From assembly GCF_003097235.1 (NCBI RefSeq), contig NZ_QEQQ01000008.1, positions 124,001 through 188,000 of the forward strand: a DNA stretch of 64,000 nucleotides, written 5' to 3'. Positions 38,287-47,650 of this stretch are shown piece after piece. Under the pieces are notes generated by a model. That model had not been told where the DNA came from. It made no database searches and was given only the letters and a program-made list of their open reading frames with translations. This DNA comes from Pseudomonas sp. CC120222-01a (GTDB lineage Bacteria; Pseudomonadota; Gammaproteobacteria; Pseudomonadales; Pseudomonadaceae). How positions within the stretch are numbered: the stretch's first letter is position 1; every line of letters starts with the position of its first letter. Made by a program: the position numbers and the translations under genes.

Positions 38287-39950
38287 CGCGAGACCCCATC
38301 TCCTGAAGATCGAATATCAAATCCACGTGCACGCACATCAGCCGCCAATTGCCGATAATTCGGTACCAGTCCCGGATTGGGACGCGCGGCCAAGAAGGCG
38401 TTGACCAACCCTTGGTCACTGCCAGAGAGTGCAATCGCTCCGCCAGCGTGTAGCTGAGATAGAAAACAACGCAGGCGCAATCTTAAAGACCGCCCAAGCG
38501 AAAGCAGTACGGTTGTTGGGTTGTCCATCGGCTGCGTAGCGCCGATGGACAACCGTCCGAACCCGCCGAAATCCAGGTAGATCTGGTATTTGGGGTCGGT
38601 GATATAAAGTTTGAGCAGGCTATTCAACGCAGGGGACAACTGGCATTTCTGCGAGGTGTGGTCATCCGTCACGTCGCTAGACACAAGGTGCCGGCTCTCC
38701 CTATGCCCATTAGGTGAAATAGCCTCTAGCCTTCCCCTGGTGCCCATCGGCATTGCCAGAGAATCGAAACACAGTTCCTGTGCTCTCGTCGCCATGACAT
38801 AGGTTTGGCATCCCCTGCGGTGCAATGGGGCAACAACACGTTCCCCTTTATCGTCAATGAAAACCAAGTCTACCGTAGGGTGTTTGTAGCTTCGCGCCAG
38901 CGAATTATTCTTGGAAAAATACTTATCGACATCCGGATGCCCGGTTTTTCCGATCCTGAAATCATCGCTTCCTTCGCGTATCACAGTGAATAGCGCGGGT
39001 GACCGATCGGGCGCCGTTACAGAAATGCGATCATTCTGGTTAACGGCTTGCAAGGTTGGCCCGCCGTCGTGTGCTCCTCCCGGCATCCGGTGAGCGGCGA
39101 GGATGACCGCTTCAGACTCGATGTATTCAACCGTATTGATGCTGGAGTAACGGGTAAGGAACGGCCAAATGGTTGTGATCGAGGGTGTCGCAGGCATAAC
39201 GCTCAGTTGGGTAAATTCTTCCAACCACTTTATGCAGGCCTCTGACGGGGTATCCGGAACCGTTACCAGGGCTAACTGCCATCCATGCCTTGACTTGAAC
39301 CTGTCCACCAGCAGTTCCTCAGGGAAGACTGGTGTCGCCGGTACCGACCATAACAGGGCATAAGTCTCGGAGCGACTTAACACCTGCGCGCGGGGGAAGC
39401 CGCTGTCGCCATCCCGACCAATGGCGGTGAACACGGCTGCACCCACCGCAGATAGACCTGGGCATGTCCTGGCAACGCCTGAAACGAACAAAGGGTCCGG
39501 CTTGCCTTCGAAGGAAATGATTTTGTAGTCGTTTGCTGTGGGCTCTGCGGTTACCCTGAAACCTGAGCCCATCCCGCGCATATTAAGCTTCTGCACCCTG
39601 CCGCCGACATCGAGGTTGATGTAGGCGTGACATGTACGACAGGGAGGCAAGACTAATTCAATCCACCACGCCCCTGCGTTCTCACCTTTTTTTATCATCA
39701 AGCGCAGATCCATCTGCCGCATCGATGCTGGTTGAGCCTTATCAGAGTTGACATGGCTCAGTGGCCCGGACATGAAATAAGCGCAGGAACTGGAGGACAC
39801 GCCACGCCAGTGGGCGAAGTAGTTTTTCCGCGATGGCCCTGAGCGAAGCCCCACCCGCATGCGGCAGAAAGAACAAATATAATATCCGGAGCGTGTCGCT
39901 AAATCTGCGGTAACCGGTTTATTCGTCACTCGATCTATGGCGTAATCCAT
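38283..39950 (-). CDS. druB: Druantia protein DruB (CoiA-like zinc N-terminus)
   Basis: A 555-aa protein in the DruB position. The N-terminus holds YYICSFCRMRVGLRSG then FAHW (Cys26, Cys29, His47, Cys56), a pattern like the zinc module at the start of competence protein CoiA, which precedes a nuclease domain in that family. A second Cys pair, CRTCHAYINLDVGG, follows near residue 105. No full PD-(D/E)xK signature was found in the rest. It lies 18 bases after druA and overlaps druC by four bases. Assignment comes from operon order; the CoiA-like resemblance is my reading of the pattern. Confidence 0.8.
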   Translation of the reverse strand: MDYAIDRVTNKPVTADLATRSGYYICSFCRMRVGLRSGPSRKNYFAHWRGVSSSSCAYFMSGPLSHVNSDKAQPASMRQMDLRLMIKKGENAGAWWIELVLPPCRTCHAYINLDVGGRVQKLNMRGMGSGFRVTAEPTANDYKIISFEGKPDPLFVSGVARTCPGLSAVGAAVFTAIGRDGDSGFPRAQVLSRSETYALLWSVPATPVFPEELLVDRFKSRHGWQLALVTVPDTPSEACIKWLEEFTQLSVMPATPSITTIWPFLTRYSSINTVEYIESEAVILAAHRMPGGAHDGGPTLQAVNQNDRISVTAPDRSPALFTVIREGSDDFRIGKTGHPDVDKYFSKNNSLARSYKHPTVDLVFIDDKGERVVAPLHRRGCQTYVMATRAQELCFDSLAMPMGTRGRLEAISPNGHRESRHLVSSDVTDDHTSQKCQLSPALNSLLKLYITDPKYQIYLDFGGFGRLSIGATQPMDNPTTVLLSLGRSLRLRLRCFLSQLHAGGAIALSGSDQGLVNAFLAARPNPGLVPNYRQLAADVRARGFDIRSSGDGVSR

Positions 39951-39968
39951 CGCTCATACCCTTCGCAT

Positions 39969-41204
39969 TCATCCGCGCAAACTGATAATACGCCGCGGCT
40001 CAGTGGCTAAATGACAGTGAGCCGCGAAAAGCCGTGCCTGATGGCCGTAGAGGTGGATGAGATCCGTAGATTTCCAACAGCGAAAGTCAGGCCTGTTCAT
40101 TGAACGCGGGATCAACCACCGATTCAGTGCTAACTCACCGATTTCACGGACTGACAACAGTGATTGGGTATCCGGCTTTCCGCTGCCGCTGTGGAGAAGC
40201 TTCGCGGCGTTGGTTGCCAATTGACAAATAAATACTTCACGCTGGATGCCGTGGCGCATGAGGTCGTCCTTGAATCCTAGCGCCTTAAGCGCCGCTCGCG
40301 TGGTGCGCAACCGCCAGTTAGGACCTTGGCCGAAGGCGTGCTGATCTGCATATTGATGATCGAGATCTCGGAGATAATCTCGAAGCTCAACAAACAACCA
40401 GTCGGGTATATGGAAATGGCCCCAGCCGCCGGTAAAGCCAATGGACTTGAGGTATTGCGTGCCACCCAGCTTCAATCGGTTGTAGACCGCGGAGCGCCCC
40501 ATGGATGAGGTCGTCACGACCGCCAACAGACGCGCATTTTTTTCCGCCTGCGAGATAATGCCGGTGGACCCGCCGTAGGCACTGGCAAAATCATCATAAA
40601 TGTCCCGACTGCGAAGGAGACAAGCAATCAGCTTACCGCCCAGCAAGGCGTTATAGGGTGGGATCGCGCCAAGGACATATGCATCCATCAGGTTGACCAG
40701 TCGGGCAGATCGGTCATTAGTATTCCAGCCGATGAATTTGTCTCTTACGCCAAGGTTGAAAACCGGATCCCCTATGGCGATCAACCCCATCAGTTTGCCA
40801 TTCGCCTGGTCCCAGACTAGGTAACGCAAGCGCCTGCCAAAACCATTGGACACGGGCACAGACCACGACAACGATGCGAGCCGAAAGAGTTCGCTCTGCC
40901 ACGTACCTGACGAGACGCGCTCAAGAACAGGGGAAATTTTTTCTGGCACCACCTCTCGGCCATCGGCAAAGTACTGCATTAGCTTGGCGCCGCTGCGCAC
41001 AACGAAGGCTTCACTGGCGGAGAGCCGTTCTTCTCGTTGGGCCCCATGCAATGCGCGGATCGCCTCTTTGCCATTTCCAGGTGGGCAAAGAGCACCTTCC
41101 TGGGTTTTAGTGAAACCTAGCTGGTGCAAATGCTCTCGCACTTTTCGCTTGAGATTCGCTTCTCTCGGATTAACTCCAATAATAATCGCACTGCCGGTTG
41201 GCAT
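39969..41204 (-). CDS. druA: Druantia protein DruA (DUF4338)
   Basis: A 411-aa DUF4338 protein, the marker of Druantia type I. The family core is clear: RLRYLVWDQANGKLMGLIAI followed by GDPVFNLGVRDKFIGWN, then RLVNLMDAYVLGAIPPYN, GGKLIACLLRS, and VVTTSSMGRSAVYNRLKL. It is the first gene of druABCDE. The start is uncertain: ATG 41204 (MPTGSAIIIGVNPREANL) has AGGGA a little upstream, while the frame stays open to 41285. The gene is followed by druB after 18 bases. Function in defence is required in the characterised system but the reaction is not established here. Confidence 0.85.
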   Translation of the reverse strand: MPTGSAIIIGVNPREANLKRKVREHLHQLGFTKTQEGALCPPGNGKEAIRALHGAQREERLSASEAFVVRSGAKLMQYFADGREVVPEKISPVLERVSSGTWQSELFRLASLSWSVPVSNGFGRRLRYLVWDQANGKLMGLIAIGDPVFNLGVRDKFIGWNTNDRSARLVNLMDAYVLGAIPPYNALLGGKLIACLLRSRDIYDDFASAYGGSTGIISQAEKNARLLAVVTTSSMGRSAVYNRLKLGGTQYLKSIGFTGGWGHFHIPDWLFVELRDYLRDLDHQYADQHAFGQGPNWRLRTTRAALKALGFKDDLMRHGIQREVFICQLATNAAKLLHSGSGKPDTQSLLSVREIGELALNRWLIPRSMNRPDFRCWKSTDLIHLYGHQARLFAAHCHLATEPRRIISLRG

Positions 41205-41975
41205 ACTGTTGCATCCCTGCTTGGAGTTTATCTCAACGAGGTAGGCGAAATACAAGCCATACTGTTTCGCTTCTGCCGCCCTCAAAAGTAATGCGCACAG
41301 GCGCCAAAAGCACCGCGCGTCGAGGGGGAATACGGATCACTGCCGCACGAGGTCCGATCCTACACCGCCCCCGCCATTTTATGAAGAGGCGTACAGGCAA
41401 ACTGACATTACCGGCACCGAGTTCGCCTGTATGCAGAATGGAGCAACCATTCTCCTGCCCCATAGCCGAGACGATGAGGGTAGCGCCGGAATCAGCCCGA
41501 TCGACCGCCCCGACCAAGGCCATCCTGAGGCACGCCTCATCCAGATCTTGAACGCAACCCAGAGCTGCCGCACCAAGCGGTAATTGCCCAGCGTTCTCAC
41601 TCCGCCGCCCACAGGGCTTTCGCCCCAGCTTGACGAGGCGGACGCGAAGCACCTACCCGCCAAAGCGATGGGCAACGTTCGAATTGCTCAGCAAGCGTGT
41701 CGGCACGTGTACAGCCGGCAGCACACTGCTCACTGGCGCCAGCCAGGCCGACCTCGCAACGCAACGAGCGCTGCTGCACGACATCGTGCTGCTCGGTCCG
41801 CCTCCCCTGCGGCCAGCCGGAACTGTTCGACATGCTCCAGCAGTGTCCGCGCTTTGATCAGGGCGAATAGCCCCTGGGTTTCGCAGACCTCCCCAGACCA
41901 TATAATGAGTCCCCAATAGGCAATACCATGGCCTTCGACGGGGGCATCGGAAAGTGTGTTGGCCGAACGGCTACA
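41205..41975. other. Upstream region of druA; possible decayed coding sequence
   Basis: About 770 bases between druA and the helicase gene upstream. Several minus-strand frames look protein-like in pieces: a stretch near 41240-41640 containing LIVSAMGQENGCSILHTGEL, and one near 41790-41930 containing LFALIKARTLLEHVEQF, with stops between. This suggests a broken gene, but no family was recognised. The druA promoter must lie here; no clear boxes were identified. Confidence 0.35.
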
Positions 41976-44900
41976 TCAAATCGCCGAAGCCGTTGACACT
42001 GGGAACACCGCCGGCACCAGATCCTTCGAAAACTTTGCTCTGTCGGGAAGCGAGATGACCTTCAGGCTGTTCTTGGCGCGCCCCGCCGCGATCAGTTCTG
42101 CCATCGGTCCCGCGCCACCGGCTGCCAGACAGTCTAGGTGCCCCAGGATGATGACTGAGTCACGCGCTCTGGAGAGCGCCACATTCAATCGATGGCGATC
42201 CAAGAGAAACTGGGTGTCCCCACTTGCTCTGGTCATCAACAGGATCACCATGTCAGCTTCTCCCCCCTGTACAGCATCGACAGTTGCAACGGACAACTGG
42301 AACGCATAGTGCTTATCCGCCGTATCACGCGCGACAATTTCCAGTTGCCCCTTGTATGGGCAGATAACCAACAGCTTCAAGGAGACTCTCGCTGCACTAA
42401 CCCTTTTGTGCAGAGCATTGAGCAATTGATAGAGCGCGGCGCGCTCTGTGGAGTTGACCAACGAGTTAGGCGTGTCTCCCGTACCTGCCTTCCTATGCCG
42501 GTAATTCTGCATCTTGGAGAAATCTACAAACAGTGCGCGGGCATCGGTCAGGGACCAGTTCCCCGCTTTGCGATGAGACGTCAGTTGCTTCTGGTAAAAC
42601 AGAGTACTGACTAGGTCACCAATGTTTTCATGCATCCGGTATTGCACGGTTAGCATGCCCTTGGCTTGCGGTCCTAGCCCCTCATACAGTTCTTGGAAAA
42701 AGTTCTTGCGCAGCAGGGTTTCGACCTCCGCCAGCGGCAACGTATACCCGATGCGCTCATCCAGCACATCAGTGGTCACCGTTGGCGGCAACTGGTTGTG
42801 ATCCCCGACCAGGACTACCCGCCGAGCAATGGCCGCCGGGATCATCAGTTCGGCAGCAAAGGCCTTGCCTGCTTCGTCCACAATCACGCAATCGAAAGGT
42901 TCCTTCAACAAGGCGAAATCAGTACGCGCCATGCCCGTGCAGGTAGCACCGTGGATCAATTTGTCACGGAATGTCCAGCGGCTAGCAGCCTCACGCCCCT
43001 TGCGCGACTTCAGCAGAGACAGCCAAGCTTCGTGCAATTGAGGACTGATTTCTGCATCTCCCGCGCTCAAAGCATCGACTTTAATTTGATGCCAATTGGG
43101 CTCAAGCGCTTCACTAATCTTGTCCTGTTTTCCGTAACGCACTGTAACTGGCCGCAAATACTCTGCTGCCTCAAGCAGATCCTCGATTAGCTTGGTCACC
43201 GCGACGTGAGTAGGGCCGGTAATCAGGATACGCGGCCAGAGGTGGGGAGCTTGTTCCGGGAACAGTGTCTTAAGCCACTGAACCAGCGTGGTTGTCTTCC
43301 CGGCACCTGGAGGTCCCCACACCGCCACTACGGGCTCGCGCGACGCCAATACTTGAAGCACAGCGTCCTGCCCCAGATTCAACGTCTCGCCAGGCTCCGG
43401 GCTGAGTGTAAAGATGGCGTTGTGAACCGAGGGTGCCACAAAATCACCAGTGATCGCTTTCTCAAGAGCTTTGGATAGCGTTTCTTTTTGATTGCCCTCC
43501 CTGACCAATTCAAGCCGAAACAAATCGAAAGGGTTGATCTCGGCTTCGCTCATCCGCTTATGCGTGTCCAGGATGAATTCGCAAATACCAAGTTGGGCAT
43601 CCAAAAGCTTGAACGACTGCAGAGGCCATACACGATCTCGCCCGACTGCTCGTAGGCGAGGTGAGCCTTGCTCGCCCAACGCGTCCTTCAACCAGCCAGG
43701 AACACCTTGGGAACCGAGCAAGCCTGTCACCTTACGCCCGTTTTCCTCGACCTGGCCGGGAAGAAAACCACAGCTTGCACTTTGCTCCAGGTAGAGCTGC
43801 TGCTCACGGTACACCAACGAGAGTTTGCGTAAATGCAGGGCAACCTGTCGTTGACGGGCAGCCTCGCGCTGGCCAAGGCGCTCTTCATTCAAGGCACACA
43901 CAAAGGACTGGAAACGATTGCGGTTGGCCAACTCTTCATCCGTACTCCCTATGAGGACGGGGGTAAGGGCCACGTAGCACCGCAAAACGTCTTCAGGAGA
44001 CTCACGAGCCTCAAGCGCGTCCAGCAACCGAAAACATCGCTGCTCGGCATCGGCCTCAGTGACTAGGGCATAACGGCCCAACTGAAAGACAAGACGGCCG
44101 TCATCATTCTCATAAATGTGCCAAGGCCTATCCTGGATTGCCGGTGTTTGAAAATAGTCCCACATCTGATGGATCAGGGGGATGTGCTCATCACTGATGC
44201 CCAGGGCGACTGGCCACCAATACTCTTCCAGGCCTGAGATACGAGGGTGCAATCTCACCGGCAAACTGTGGGACCGCGAATCACCGAGCACGTCGGTGAG
44301 CGTCCAGCCGTCCGCAAATACTTCCAACTCCGCGCCTGGTTTAATCCATTGCCCTTCGTGCCTGCCAAGTGGCAAACGCAAGGTGGCATCCTGCATCTGC
44401 AACTGGGCCTCATTGTTATCCAGGCGCACGACTGTCGCCGTCAACGGCTCGCCACCGCTGCCTCTTGCTGCATCCAACAATTTCACTTTGGCACTGCCAA
44501 TGCGGGCGAAGCGTGCTTCATGATCAACCGCATAGAATACTCCTCGACCATCAAACGCTTCGGCCTCGACGGTATAATTCTGCAGACGCCCGCGCAGGCC
44601 GTGTGGCAACGAAATCACGGCGCCCTCGCAAGGGTAGTCCGCAGGCATTTCCAGCCAGGCAACGGTCGGCAACTGTGCGGGCACCTCACCAAATAAGGTG
44701 CGAATATACTGCGCGGTGGTTTGAAGGTAGGCGCGTTCGGCTGTGACGCGCCCCCGGGCAAGCTCAATTTCAAGCATCATCTGACGGAAGCTAGCTGATT
44801 CACGCGCGCCAAAGCGGGCTTTCAGTATCTGTCTGGCCCGTGCGTGCGCCCGTTCCAACTCACTGGCGATTTCGGACCGCATCGCCAACTCTCTTTCAAA

Positions 44901-45089
44901 CATCTTCACGAGTTGAACCAGGTAGGGACGAATCAGCGCAGCAGTTTTGCGTTCATGTGCACCATGAATAGCAGCCAGTTCAGCTTCTAATGCTTCAATC
45001 TCAGTATTTACATCATCCAGACGTTTCCCATTCCACCAACTGATGGCAGTGGAAGTCAGAGTGATGCCAGCCAGCAGTAGCATGAACAT
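41976..45089 (-). CDS. Membrane-anchored SF1 (Upf1/DNA2-like) helicase
   Basis: A 1,037-aa protein. It begins with one hydrophobic helix (MFMLLLAGITLTSTAIS), then a coiled coil (residues about 25-130), then a long middle region, then a superfamily 1B helicase core. Motif I is GPPGAGKTTTL (592-602), motif II CVIVDEAGKAF (near 735), motif III VLVGDHNQLPP, motif V TVDAVQGGEADMVIL and motif VI LNVALSRARDSVII. This core is that of Upf1/DNA2-type 5'-3' helicases. The N-terminal anchor on such a helicase is unusual. It is the last gene of a leftward group whose preceding members are two coiled-coil proteins and an S1/winged-helix protein. No matching named defence system is known to me. Confidence 0.78.
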   Translation of the reverse strand: MFMLLLAGITLTSTAISWWNGKRLDDVNTEIEALEAELAAIHGAHERKTAALIRPYLVQLVKMFERELAMRSEIASELERAHARARQILKARFGARESASFRQMMLEIELARGRVTAERAYLQTTAQYIRTLFGEVPAQLPTVAWLEMPADYPCEGAVISLPHGLRGRLQNYTVEAEAFDGRGVFYAVDHEARFARIGSAKVKLLDAARGSGGEPLTATVVRLDNNEAQLQMQDATLRLPLGRHEGQWIKPGAELEVFADGWTLTDVLGDSRSHSLPVRLHPRISGLEEYWWPVALGISDEHIPLIHQMWDYFQTPAIQDRPWHIYENDDGRLVFQLGRYALVTEADAEQRCFRLLDALEARESPEDVLRCYVALTPVLIGSTDEELANRNRFQSFVCALNEERLGQREAARQRQVALHLRKLSLVYREQQLYLEQSASCGFLPGQVEENGRKVTGLLGSQGVPGWLKDALGEQGSPRLRAVGRDRVWPLQSFKLLDAQLGICEFILDTHKRMSEAEINPFDLFRLELVREGNQKETLSKALEKAITGDFVAPSVHNAIFTLSPEPGETLNLGQDAVLQVLASREPVVAVWGPPGAGKTTTLVQWLKTLFPEQAPHLWPRILITGPTHVAVTKLIEDLLEAAEYLRPVTVRYGKQDKISEALEPNWHQIKVDALSAGDAEISPQLHEAWLSLLKSRKGREAASRWTFRDKLIHGATCTGMARTDFALLKEPFDCVIVDEAGKAFAAELMIPAAIARRVVLVGDHNQLPPTVTTDVLDERIGYTLPLAEVETLLRKNFFQELYEGLGPQAKGMLTVQYRMHENIGDLVSTLFYQKQLTSHRKAGNWSLTDARALFVDFSKMQNYRHRKAGTGDTPNSLVNSTERAALYQLLNALHKRVSAARVSLKLLVICPYKGQLEIVARDTADKHYAFQLSVATVDAVQGGEADMVILLMTRASGDTQFLLDRHRLNVALSRARDSVIILGHLDCLAAGGAGPMAELIAAGRAKNSLKVISLPDRAKFSKDLVPAVFPVSTASAI

Positions 45090-45092
45090 TGA

Positions 45093-45617
45093 TCAGCGTT
45101 TCCCTGGTTGGACTAATTCGACCAGGCGACCTACCAGCACCTCCATGCTCGCCCGCACCTCGCGCTGGTGATCATCGTTGATCAAGGACGGATCCATGAC
45201 GGCTTCAAGCTTCTCGAATACTCTCAGAAGGGGCTTGAGCACATCGTCAACTTGGTTCAACCGCTGAAGCTCGGGCGCATTCTGCGCCTGGATTTTTTCG
45301 AGCTCTTTTTGTGCATGTTGCACTTGCGCCTCGGCCAGGCTTACGCGTCCCTTCCATTCAATAGAGGTTTTGTGCAGTTCCACAGCCGAATGCAATACAC
45401 CAACCAGATCACGAAGTAGACCAATACCCTCGGTAAGCACTTGGGCGCGATCGCCACTCATGGCGGTATCACGCTTGATCCGCGCCTGGCGCGTCTGCTC
45501 CTTGGCCAGGTCGAGGGCATCATTGCCCCCGTTGGTGGACTTGCTGCGGGGTGTAGCCTTGGCAAGACTGGCGGGTAGTTTGAATCGTTCATTGGTCATG
45601 GTTGAGACTCCGGTCAA
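45093..45617 (-). CDS. Coiled-coil protein of the SF1 helicase operon
   Basis: A 174-aa protein with a basic N-terminus and a long helical coiled-coil stretch (SLAEAQVQHAQKELEKIQAQ, then LKPLLRVFEKLEAVM). No catalytic motif. It overlaps the previous gene by four bases (ATGA 45617-45614), although an internal ATG at 45599 has a better GGAG. It ends three bases before the helicase start. It probably bridges the small membrane-associated partner and the helicase; this is inferred from coiled-coil content and tight linkage. Confidence 0.7.
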   Translation of the reverse strand: MTGVSTMTNERFKLPASLAKATPRSKSTNGGNDALDLAKEQTRQARIKRDTAMSGDRAQVLTEGIGLLRDLVGVLHSAVELHKTSIEWKGRVSLAEAQVQHAQKELEKIQAQNAPELQRLNQVDDVLKPLLRVFEKLEAVMDPSLINDDHQREVRASMEVLVGRLVELVQPGKR

Positions 45618-46114
45618 GCAACACTGGTGTTGAAGTATTCCACGCTACGACGCAAGCCTTGATCAGCCTCCATTAACCGCTCCAGAGCCGTTTCAAATGA
45701 CTGAACATCAGGCAGGTCGCCTTTCCTCATCAGCGCCAATTCATCCAGGCAATGGCGGGTCAGTTGAACGCAACGCAGCGTCATCCGCCCAACAACCTGA
45801 CGAACAGCGGCTGCTTGTGTCATCTCCCTTCGCGCCAGATCAATATCCTGGGCAAGTGCCTCACGCTCAAGCTCCAGACGCTTTTCCTCCTTGGGGATCA
45901 GAGCCTTCAAGCCGTCGCGGTGCACCTGGGCTTGGCGTAAAGTCAAGTAGGAGTCGATCGCCCCGAGTACCGCTGATGCTGCTTCAATGCTCATGAGCAC
46001 CGGGTTGGCGCCTGCAGTGGCTTTCTTCAGGCCTCCCGCAATGCCATGTCGACTGGCCGCCGAGATGAAGGTTTTTGTAAAGTAGAACGCATGCCTTGGT
46101 AACTGAGTGCCCAT
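45614..46114 (-). CDS. Helical, possibly membrane-associated protein
   Basis: A 166-aa mostly helical protein. A hydrophobic stretch at residues 37-57 (ANPVLMSIEAASAVLGAIDS) could touch the membrane, and a heptad-rich helix follows (EEKRLELEREALAQDIDLAR). GAAGGACT sits just before the ATG at 46114. It lies 12 bases after the S1/winged-helix gene and overlaps the following coiled-coil gene. No family was recognised. Confidence 0.65.
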   Translation of the reverse strand: MGTQLPRHAFYFTKTFISAASRHGIAGGLKKATAGANPVLMSIEAASAVLGAIDSYLTLRQAQVHRDGLKALIPKEEKRLELEREALAQDIDLARREMTQAAAVRQVVGRMTLRCVQLTRHCLDELALMRKGDLPDVQSFETALERLMEADQGLRRSVEYFNTSVA

Positions 46115-46126
46115 AGTCCTTCCACG

Positions 46127-47650
46127 TCAAAGCTGAACCCAACACCATGTACCAGGGCCTGCCTTTGCCAAGCGCTGAGCGATGTCGTCAGGCATGTGTT
46201 GAATGAAATCCTCCGCACACACTGAAGCCTCCTGGGCCTTGACGCCGCCCTCGCGCGGCGCCCAGAGCGTGCCCGTTGCAGGCTCCCAGTAGAGCTGTTG
46301 CGCTGAATCCCGATAACGCACCATGAGCAACGCGTCACACCCTCTCTCCTTGGGAGGTGGCCTGAACGGTGGTCGCCCTACAGCGTGAAAACTCTTCCAC
46401 AGCCCTGCGAGCACCCAATGCTGGGATACCTCAAGTTTCAAGGCTCTCCAGTTGGGGGTATGCGACAGGAACAAGTGGACATGGGGGTTGCGGAGCATGG
46501 CCGTAAGCTGTTCACGTTGCACCTCGCCGATTTGAGCGCGGAGCAGCAGACCATCAGGCAACTCGTCCCCCCTCAATCGCATGAAACGGCTCTGTTGTTT
46601 GTGGCTGAATACTGGGGTGGGCAAATGTCGAGGGTACGTTTGAGCCACAGCGTCAATGGGATGAACTTGCTGCTCTGCAGGTGCCGCGCTTGCAAACAAT
46701 CCAGCGACGCCAGAGTCATTGAGCAGTTTTGAAGTAGCCACGCCTGCTAATAATCGCTCGCCTGATTGAGTGATGGTCTCACCGGCCGCCAGCCCCTCTT
46801 CTCCAAGCAACGCCACAATCTCCTGGATTGAAACCAACGGAAGGCCAGTCAGTTCGGCGATTTCACTCACGCTCAAATGCTGGTTCAACGCCTCAAGTGC
46901 GAACAGTGCAACCGCGTCGCAGCGTCTGGGGACCCGCGCGAACGTGCGCACCTGAAACTCGGTTGCTTTGAAATACAACGTGATTCGTGGCGACTCAGGC
47001 TGTGGCAAGCAAGCCTTGATGCTGGCAGTAACACGCCCGTTGCGAGCACGCTTCTCCGTCAGCCAATTTTCCTCAAGCAAAATAGTACTGATCTGCACAA
47101 TGTATTCTTGAGCAAGGTCCAACACCTCTGAAGGATGATCTATCCAGCTCCAACTGATCTCGGCCAATGGCACCCGGAGCACAAGCGCGCCAGCCAACAG
47201 CCAGGCGCCTCGATCATCAAAACGCTCGACCCGCGCACGCACTGCCGTGCCTGGCCGCAGGTTGCCCAAAGCGTTACGCAGCCGGGCCTCGGTCAGCGCG
47301 TGAACGCTGCCCCGCCAGCCCCTCTGGTCCCGGCTGGTCAGCACGAACTCCACATTGTCGCCTACGCTGAATAGACTGACCGGGTTCTCGAACTTGGCGT
47401 TTGGGCTCAACAATTCATGTTGAGGAATCAGGACGGTCGTGTCTTGGTACTGTATCAATACAGATTTCGGCAAGATCTTGACAACGCTACCTGCAACGAT
47501 CCTTCCACAGTTCTCCGCACCAAGCGAAGTACTCGGCCCCTTGGGAGGACGTGAGGGGGAAGCCGCGCGATGCGTGCGCTCCGGTTGAGAATTACGCCCC
47601 GATAGAGACGGCTCAAACGCGTTCAGTAATCGTGAAAGAAAATCGAGCAA
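46127..47650 (-). CDS. S1-like OB-fold and winged-helix protein
   Basis: A 507-aa protein. Residues about 48-125 and 127-210 look like two S1/OB-type nucleic-acid-binding folds (GRIVAGSVVKILPKSVLIQY ... VGDNVEFVLTSRDQRGWRGS; LRPGTAVRARVERFDDRGAW). Residues about 235-300 form a winged helix (LSVSEIAELTGLPLVSIQEI). The C-terminal ~130 residues are a separate globular part ending GPGTWCWVQL. It starts with TTG at 47650, supported by GGAG seven bases upstream; no early ATG exists. It is the first gene of a four-gene leftward group ending in the SF1 helicase. RNA or DNA binding is inferred from fold pattern only. Confidence 0.65.
   Translation of the reverse strand: MLDFLSRLLNAFEPSLSGRNSQPERTHRAASPSRPPKGPSTSLGAENCGRIVAGSVVKILPKSVLIQYQDTTVLIPQHELLSPNAKFENPVSLFSVGDNVEFVLTSRDQRGWRGSVHALTEARLRNALGNLRPGTAVRARVERFDDRGAWLLAGALVLRVPLAEISWSWIDHPSEVLDLAQEYIVQISTILLEENWLTEKRARNGRVTASIKACLPQPESPRITLYFKATEFQVRTFARVPRRCDAVALFALEALNQHLSVSEIAELTGLPLVSIQEIVALLGEEGLAAGETITQSGERLLAGVATSKLLNDSGVAGLFASAAPAEQQVHPIDAVAQTYPRHLPTPVFSHKQQSRFMRLRGDELPDGLLLRAQIGEVQREQLTAMLRNPHVHLFLSHTPNWRALKLEVSQHWVLAGLWKSFHAVGRPPFRPPPKERGCDALLMVRYRDSAQQLYWEPATGTLWAPREGGVKAQEASVCAEDFIQHMPDDIAQRLAKAGPGTWCWVQL

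Noticed and set aside
29841..41204. DISARM, because of a large DUF1998 helicase
   Set aside because: The DISARM methyltransferase and separate DrmA/DrmB are missing, and DUF4338 DruA plus the five-gene order fits Druantia type I.
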